A stretch of DNA of 64,000 nucleotides from Novosphingobium piscinae (GTDB taxonomy: Bacteria > Pseudomonadota > Alphaproteobacteria > Sphingomonadales > Sphingomonadaceae), in contig NZ_JACLAX010000016.1 of assembly GCF_014230355.1 (NCBI RefSeq), positions 1 through 64,000 on the forward strand. Reading direction: 5' to 3'. A model generated the notes under the pieces. It saw only the letters and a list, made by a program, of their open reading frames with translations, was not told where the DNA came from and ran no database searches. Each line of letters opens with the position of its first letter. Position 1 is the stretch's first letter. Below are positions 57,607-64,000 of this stretch, piece after piece. Made by a program: the position numbers and the translations under genes.

Positions 57607-59421
57607 TCAGAGCCGGCGGATGACGGCGAGGAAAGCCTCGCCATAGGCGGCCAGCTTGCGGTCGCCCACGCCGCCGATCCGGCCCAGCTCCGTCAGGCTC
57701 TGTGGCCGGGTCGCGGCCATCTCGCGAAGCACCGAATCGTGGAACACCACATAGGGCGGTACCCCGGCCTCCTGGGCCAGTTCGCGCCGCAGCGCGCGCA
57801 ACGCGTCGAACAGCGGATCGCCGACCGGGTTGGCGGCACTGCCGCTGGCATCCCGGCCCCGCCGCGTTTTTTCCCGGCGCGGCGGCACCACCACCAGCAC
57901 CGCATCGTCGCCCCGCAGGATCGCCCGCGCATCCCCGCCCAGCATCAGTCCGCCGTGTTCGGTGGCGAGCAGCGCGCCGCGGGCCTGTAGCGCCCGCGCC
58001 AGCGGCCGGAGCAGCTGCGCCTCCTCGCCGGTCACGATCCCGAAGACCGACAGCTGGTCGTGCCCGCGCTCGAGCACCCGGGCATCGTTCGCGCCGGTCA
58101 GCACCTTCTCGATATGGCCGAGGCCATAGGACTGGCCGGTGCGGTAGATCGCCGAAAGCAGCTTGCGCGCCGTCTCGGTCGCGTCGACCACGCCCGGCGC
58201 CTCCAGACAGTTGTCGCAGTTGCCGCAGCCCTGCGGCGGGTCCTCGCCGAAATGGCGCAGCAGGATCGCGCGGCGGCAGCCGGCGGTCTCGACCAGGCTG
58301 GCCAGGGCATCAAGCCGCTGCCGCTCGCCCGCCTGCCGCTGCGGCTCCACCTCGCCCAGACGCTGGCGGGCGCGGGCGAAATCGTCGGCGCCCCACAGCA
58401 TCACCGCGACCGACGGATCGCCGTCGCGCCCGGCGCGGCCGGTTTCCTGGTAATAGGCCTCGATCGACTTCGGCAGCCCGGCATGGGCGACGAAGCGCAC
58501 GTCGGGTTTGTCGATGCCCATGCCGAAGGCGATCGTCGCCACCATCACCATGTCCTCGCTCGCGACGAAGGCGGCCTGGTTGGCAGCGCGGACCTCGGGC
58601 GGCAGGCCGGCGTGGTAGGCCAGGACCGGCCGGCCGGTGCCGGCCAGGGCCTCGGCCAGCCGCTCGACCTGGCTGCGGGTCTGGGCATAGACGATCCCCG
58701 GCCCGGGATTCTCGCCCAGCAGGCGGGTCAGCTGGCGCACCGGCTGGTCGCGCGGCTGGATCCTGTAGCGGATGTTCGGGCGGTCGAACCCGGCAACGAT
58801 CAGGCCTTCCTCGGGGATGCCGAGCTGGGCGAGGATGTCGGCGCGGGTGTGGGCGTCGGCGGTGGCGGTCAGGGCCAGTCGCGGCACCGCGGGAAACTCG
58901 TCGAACAGCGGGCGCAGCAGCCGGTAATCAGGGCGGAAGTCGTGGCCCCATTCGGATACGCAGTGTGCCTCGTCGATGGCGAACAGCGTCAGCGGGGCGC
59001 GGCGCAGCAGCTCGCGGAAATGCGGCTGGCTGGCGCGCTCCGGGGCGACGTAGAGCAGGTCGAGCGCGCCGGCGCGGAACCGCTCGATGGTCTGTTCGCG
59101 GTCAAGGTCGGCGCTGGTCAGCGCCGCCGCGCGGATCCCGTTGGCCTCGGCCGAGCGCAACTGGTCGTGCATCAGCGCGATGAGCGGCGAGATCACCACG
59201 CAGGTGCCTTCGCGCAACACGGCCGGGAGCTGGTAGGTCAGCGACTTGCCGGCCCCGGTCGGCATGACCGCCAGGGTCGAGCGGTCCGCCATGATCCGGC
59301 GCACCACCTGTTCCTGTACCCCGCGGAACGCGTTGAACCCGAAGGTCGCGTGCAGCGCTTCGTGCAGGACACTGTCGGCGGGGGGCGCCGTCGGGGGCGG
59401 ACTCGGAGGCAGGGCAGGCAC
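57607..59421 (-). CDS. recQ: ATP-dependent DNA helicase RecQ
   Basis: 604 residues. A 3'-5' helicase of the RecF pathway. Helicase motifs: FRGVQEQVV, PTGAGKSLTYQLPAVL (Walker A), SPLIALMHDQ, AIDEAHCVSEWGHDFRPDYR (DEAH and aromatic loop), and in lobe 2 IVYAQTRSQVERLAEAL and QETGRAGRDG. The zinc-binding RQC cysteines are in CRRAILLRHFGEDPPQGCGNCDNC. An HRDC domain ends the protein (LFDALRALRRELAQEAGVPPYVVFHDSVLREMAATRP). Length and order match the E. coli type. A nested-stem structure lies just upstream. Confidence 0.96.
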   Translation of the reverse strand: MPALPPSPPPTAPPADSVLHEALHATFGFNAFRGVQEQVVRRIMADRSTLAVMPTGAGKSLTYQLPAVLREGTCVVISPLIALMHDQLRSAEANGIRAAALTSADLDREQTIERFRAGALDLLYVAPERASQPHFRELLRRAPLTLFAIDEAHCVSEWGHDFRPDYRLLRPLFDEFPAVPRLALTATADAHTRADILAQLGIPEEGLIVAGFDRPNIRYRIQPRDQPVRQLTRLLGENPGPGIVYAQTRSQVERLAEALAGTGRPVLAYHAGLPPEVRAANQAAFVASEDMVMVATIAFGMGIDKPDVRFVAHAGLPKSIEAYYQETGRAGRDGDPSVAVMLWGADDFARARQRLGEVEPQRQAGERQRLDALASLVETAGCRRAILLRHFGEDPPQGCGNCDNCLEAPGVVDATETARKLLSAIYRTGQSYGLGHIEKVLTGANDARVLERGHDQLSVFGIVTGEEAQLLRPLARALQARGALLATEHGGLMLGGDARAILRGDDAVLVVVPPRREKTRRGRDASGSAANPVGDPLFDALRALRRELAQEAGVPPYVVFHDSVLREMAATRPQSLTELGRIGGVGDRKLAAYGEAFLAVIRRL

Positions 59422-59440
59422 GCGCCGCCTATGGCAGATG

Positions 59441-59517
59441 CCTTGCCGGGAAGGAATGCCCGGCGCGGAGAGCGGGGGGAAAGGCTCCGCGCCGGGCTCC
59501 GTGCCGCCCCGGCAAGG
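59441..59517. repeat. Nested-stem structure upstream of recQ
   Basis: An outer 10-bp stem, CCTTGCCGGG (59441-59450) with CCCGGCAAGG (59508-59517), encloses an inner 13-bp stem, GCCCGGCGCGGAG (59458-59470) with its complement (59485-59497, 14-nt loop). It lies between the recQ start and the stop of the next minus-strand gene, so it could end that gene's message or sit in the recQ leader. Confidence 0.6.
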
Positions 59518-59547
59518 GGGCGGCGGAGGGGTGGGACGGTTGGCGGC

Positions 59548-59802
59548 TCAGCGCAGCCGGTCGCGCGCCCGGCACTGATGGAACTGGGCTTCGACCCCGC
59601 CGCCAGTGGCCTCGGCCAGCACGCCCAGGGCCGCGTCGAGCCCGCGCTGGGCGAGGGCGGCAATCGCCGGCTCGGCCGGGGCGCCACGCTCGCTCGCCAG
59701 GGTCTTCAGCGCGCGCGCGATCTCCTGATACTCCACTTGTGACAGCCGGGCCGATTTCCATTCCTCGCGGCGTTCGAAGGCACTGTTCAGTTCAAAGCTC
59801 AT
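59548..59802 (-). CDS. Small hypothetical cytosolic protein
   Basis: 84 residues from the ATG at 59802 (a GTG at 59814 would add four). It is helical and charged: LNSAFERREEWKSARLSQVEYQEIARALKTLASERGAPAEPAIAALAQRGLDAALGVLAEA. Two Cys/Arg residues near the end break the pattern. No membrane or signal segment. I recognise no family. It is on the same strand as recQ but is separated from it by a stable nested hairpin. Confidence 0.5.
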   Translation of the reverse strand: MSFELNSAFERREEWKSARLSQVEYQEIARALKTLASERGAPAEPAIAALAQRGLDAALGVLAEATGGGVEAQFHQCRARDRLR

Positions 59803-59914
59803 CCCGATCTCCACGCAGCGCTCGCTGACCGGGGCCAGACTAGGCGGCCGTGGTCGCGAGCGGATTAAGGCGAAAACCAGCAGTTTTGCGGAGGGACCGG
59901 CAAGACTTTGCCGC

Positions 59915-61129
59915 CTAGGGCCAGACGCCCGTGCCGCCCGTCAGCCGGTCGATCAGGCGCTCTTCCGGGGCGCTGAACGCGCTGCGCCGGCCGCGGTCGG
60001 CCGGGTCGACCGCCGTGGTGAAGTAAACGAGGCCGCGTCCGCTCAGCGGATCGAACCACAGGCCCGAGCGCAGGCCATAGGCATCGCCCGAATGGCCCAG
60101 CCGGGCGCGCCCGTCGCGGAACAGTCCGTCGTGGCAGCCCGGTCCGCCCTCGCCGAGTCGCTGGAGCGCCAGGCCATAGGCGCAGAACAGCCCGGTGGCC
60201 GTGCCATCCTCGTCGAGGCCGTTGCTGCCGTTCAGCCGCCACTGCGGCGCGGGCAGCAGGGCAAGGCTCTGCGGCGAGAGGAAGCCGTCCCCGCCGCGCG
60301 CGAGCATGCGGCCGATTCGCGCCAGCCCGCGCATCGCGATGCGCAAGCCGCCCTGGGGCGAGAACAGCGCCCCGTTATCACCCGGGCGGTAGGGCGCCAG
60401 ATCGCAGGCCGCCCCGTCCGCCAGGCCGACCGGACAGGGCCTCGCGCCGCGCAGGTCGTCGCGCGCGACCTCGCCGCCAGCGCGGTACAGCACCACGGCC
60501 CGGCGCACCGCCGCAGGGCTGCAGCCCGACCAGTTGAAGCAGGCATCGAGCCGCAGCGGGGCGAACACCAACCGCGTCATCAGGCGGTCGAACCGTTCGC
60601 CGGTGGCCCGCTCCATCACCGCCGCGATCACCGGGAAGTTGAGGTTGGTGTAGTGGAACCAGTCACTGCCGGGCGGATGGACCGGGTCCCACGCGCGCGG
60701 ATCGGCCAGCCGGCTCCGCAGCGTCTCGCCCAGCGGTACCAGATAGTCCGCGCCGTCGGTCAGGCTCGAGCGGTGCGACAGCAGCAGGCGCAGCGTGATC
60801 GGGCGATCGGGAAAGGCCGGGTTGCGCAGCGGCCAGCCGAGGTAGGCCGAGACGTCGCGATCCAGTTCGAGCTGCCCGGCCTCGACCAATCGCAGCACGC
60901 CCAGCGCGGTGATCAGCTTCGAAATGCTCGCCACGCGCACCGGATCGTCCGCGGTCACCCGGCGCCCGGTCGCCCGGTCGGCGAGGCCCTCGGCGAGCAG
61001 CGGGCGCACGCCATGACGGTCGAAGGCCACGGCCACGGTGGCCGGTACCGCGCTGGAGGCTGGCGCGTCCGGCGCGGCGCGGGCCGTGGCGGCGCAGAGC
61101 AGCAGCGCAAGGGACATCAGACAGCGCAT
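59915..61129 (-). CDS. Serine hydrolase, beta-lactamase (class C)/PBP-like, exported
   Basis: 404 residues from the ATG at 61129; the frame is open far upstream into metH in another frame, which is not used. The signal peptide is RCLMSLALLLCAATARA. The SxxK motif is SISK with S68 and K71, the YxN motif is Y160-T-N162, and LGHSGDAYG supplies the HxG-type third motif. The family includes class C beta-lactamases, D-amino peptidases and esterases (EstB type). Sequence alone does not say which. It is 50 bases downstream of metH on the same strand. Confidence 0.87.
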   Translation of the reverse strand: MRCLMSLALLLCAATARAAPDAPASSAVPATVAVAFDRHGVRPLLAEGLADRATGRRVTADDPVRVASISKLITALGVLRLVEAGQLELDRDVSAYLGWPLRNPAFPDRPITLRLLLSHRSSLTDGADYLVPLGETLRSRLADPRAWDPVHPPGSDWFHYTNLNFPVIAAVMERATGERFDRLMTRLVFAPLRLDACFNWSGCSPAAVRRAVVLYRAGGEVARDDLRGARPCPVGLADGAACDLAPYRPGDNGALFSPQGGLRIAMRGLARIGRMLARGGDGFLSPQSLALLPAPQWRLNGSNGLDEDGTATGLFCAYGLALQRLGEGGPGCHDGLFRDGRARLGHSGDAYGLRSGLWFDPLSGRGLVYFTTAVDPADRGRRSAFSAPEERLIDRLTGGTGVWP

Positions 61130-61179
61130 GGCCCGCAGCATAGCCGCTGGCGCGGCGGCGTCGAGCCCGGCGGGCGCGA

Positions 61180-63780
<2,601 letters not shown>

Positions 63781-63790
63781 AAGCAATGTT

Positions 63791-63857
63791 CCGTTCGTGT
63801 CGAGCGAAGTCGAGACACGTTGTGCGCCCGTGTCTCGACTTCGCTCGACACGAACGG
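63791..63857. repeat. 29-bp perfect inverted repeat between split metH genes
   Basis: Two perfect 29-bp arms (63791-63819, 63829-63857; start CCGTTCGTGTCGAGCGAAG) with a 9-nt loop. It fills most of the 94-base gap between the homocysteine-methyltransferase gene and metH. It resembles a dispersed palindrome common in sphingomonads and would form a very stable hairpin in the joint mRNA. Confidence 0.92.
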
Positions 63858-63874
63858 GGTGGGAGTGGTTGGGA

Positions 63875-64000
63875 TCAGGCGGCCGCCATGATGAACGGCT
63901 CCAGCCCGGCAAGGCGCGTCACCGGCTCCAGCGCGGGGATCGTTCGCCCCGGCAGGCCCTGCACCGCTTTCGCCATGGCCGCGATATGCGCCGGGGTTGA
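63875..64000 (-). CDS. Homocysteine S-methyltransferase part of split MetH (3' end only)
   Basis: Only the last 41 codons are inside the window; the gene continues past base 64000. The visible end, [18 protein letters not shown] followed by a linker and [13 protein letters not shown], has the shape of the C-terminus of the MetH homocysteine-binding (zinc barrel) module, where TPEHIAA and LSGLEPF are typical. It precedes metH on the same strand after 94 bases, so it is the missing first module as a separate protein. The zinc-binding cysteines lie partly outside view. Confidence 0.8.
   Translation of the reverse strand, partial: STPAHIAAMAKAVQGLPGRTIPALEPVTRLAGLEPFIMAAA

Overview
The window is a GC-rich stretch of a Gram-negative chromosome, most likely from the alphaproteobacterial order Sphingomonadales. 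I infer this from the family content: a DcaP-type porin, split metH, GlcG-like secreted protein, exosortase-A-associated glycosyltransferase and O-ligase, intracellular PHA depolymerase, LptA/LptC/LolA envelope genes, and the dispersed palindromes typical of sphingomonads. Almost the whole window is core-genome housekeeping. No prophage, IS transposase, CRISPR array, tRNA or rRNA was found.

Layout. 1-5.7 kb: a propionate-type uptake and activation module on + (cut DcaP porin, MHS symporter with a large periplasmic insert, GNAT acetyltransferase, PrpE). 5.9-15 kb: mostly minus-strand core genes (lptA, lptC, rnd, then ung on +, a GlcG-like protein, a GNAT, gltX, nadE, an M20 peptidase). 15.1-23.7 kb: rpoC and rpoB on minus. 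24-26.9 kb: a small accessory patch with a GIY-YIG nuclease between two paired-palindrome elements, a DUF3291 protein, a micro-ORF/DUF2975/HTH operon with a palindromic promoter, and an isoprenylcysteine-methyltransferase-like membrane protein. 27-28.3 kb: rplJ-rplL on +, pointing away from rpoBC. 28.4-39 kb: a MATE pump, an FAD oxidoreductase and gltBD with two small downstream genes. 39-44.7 kb: a membrane protein and an exosortase-A-type glycan divergon (glycosyltransferase, O-ligase, acyltransferase). 44.8-57.6 kb: phaZ, ABC exporter, M13 peptidase, uppP, GlsB/YeaQ protein, rpmG, lolA, xth, ribA, small hypotheticals, an RHH/SPFH pair and a DUF465 protein. 57.6-64 kb: recQ, a small hypothetical, a serine hydrolase and split metH, with the homocysteine-methyltransferase gene cut by the window end.

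The most notable structure is not a gene. At least five classes of palindromic element sit between genes: three 110-145 bp elements made of inverted GCTCAGgCTGAGC-containing arms (two flank the GIY-YIG gene), a solo copy of that arm, a paired CCCCTCCCGC hairpin filling the rpoB-rpoC gap, a 29-bp perfect hairpin between the two metH genes, a CCCCGGACTTGATCC-type imperfect palindrome, and a 271-bp MITE-like element abutting ung. The GIY-YIG/palindrome pairing and the small-ORF/DUF2975/HTH operon are the best candidates for something undescribed.

Limits: all identifications come from reading sequence and recalling family motifs. No database search or folding program was run.
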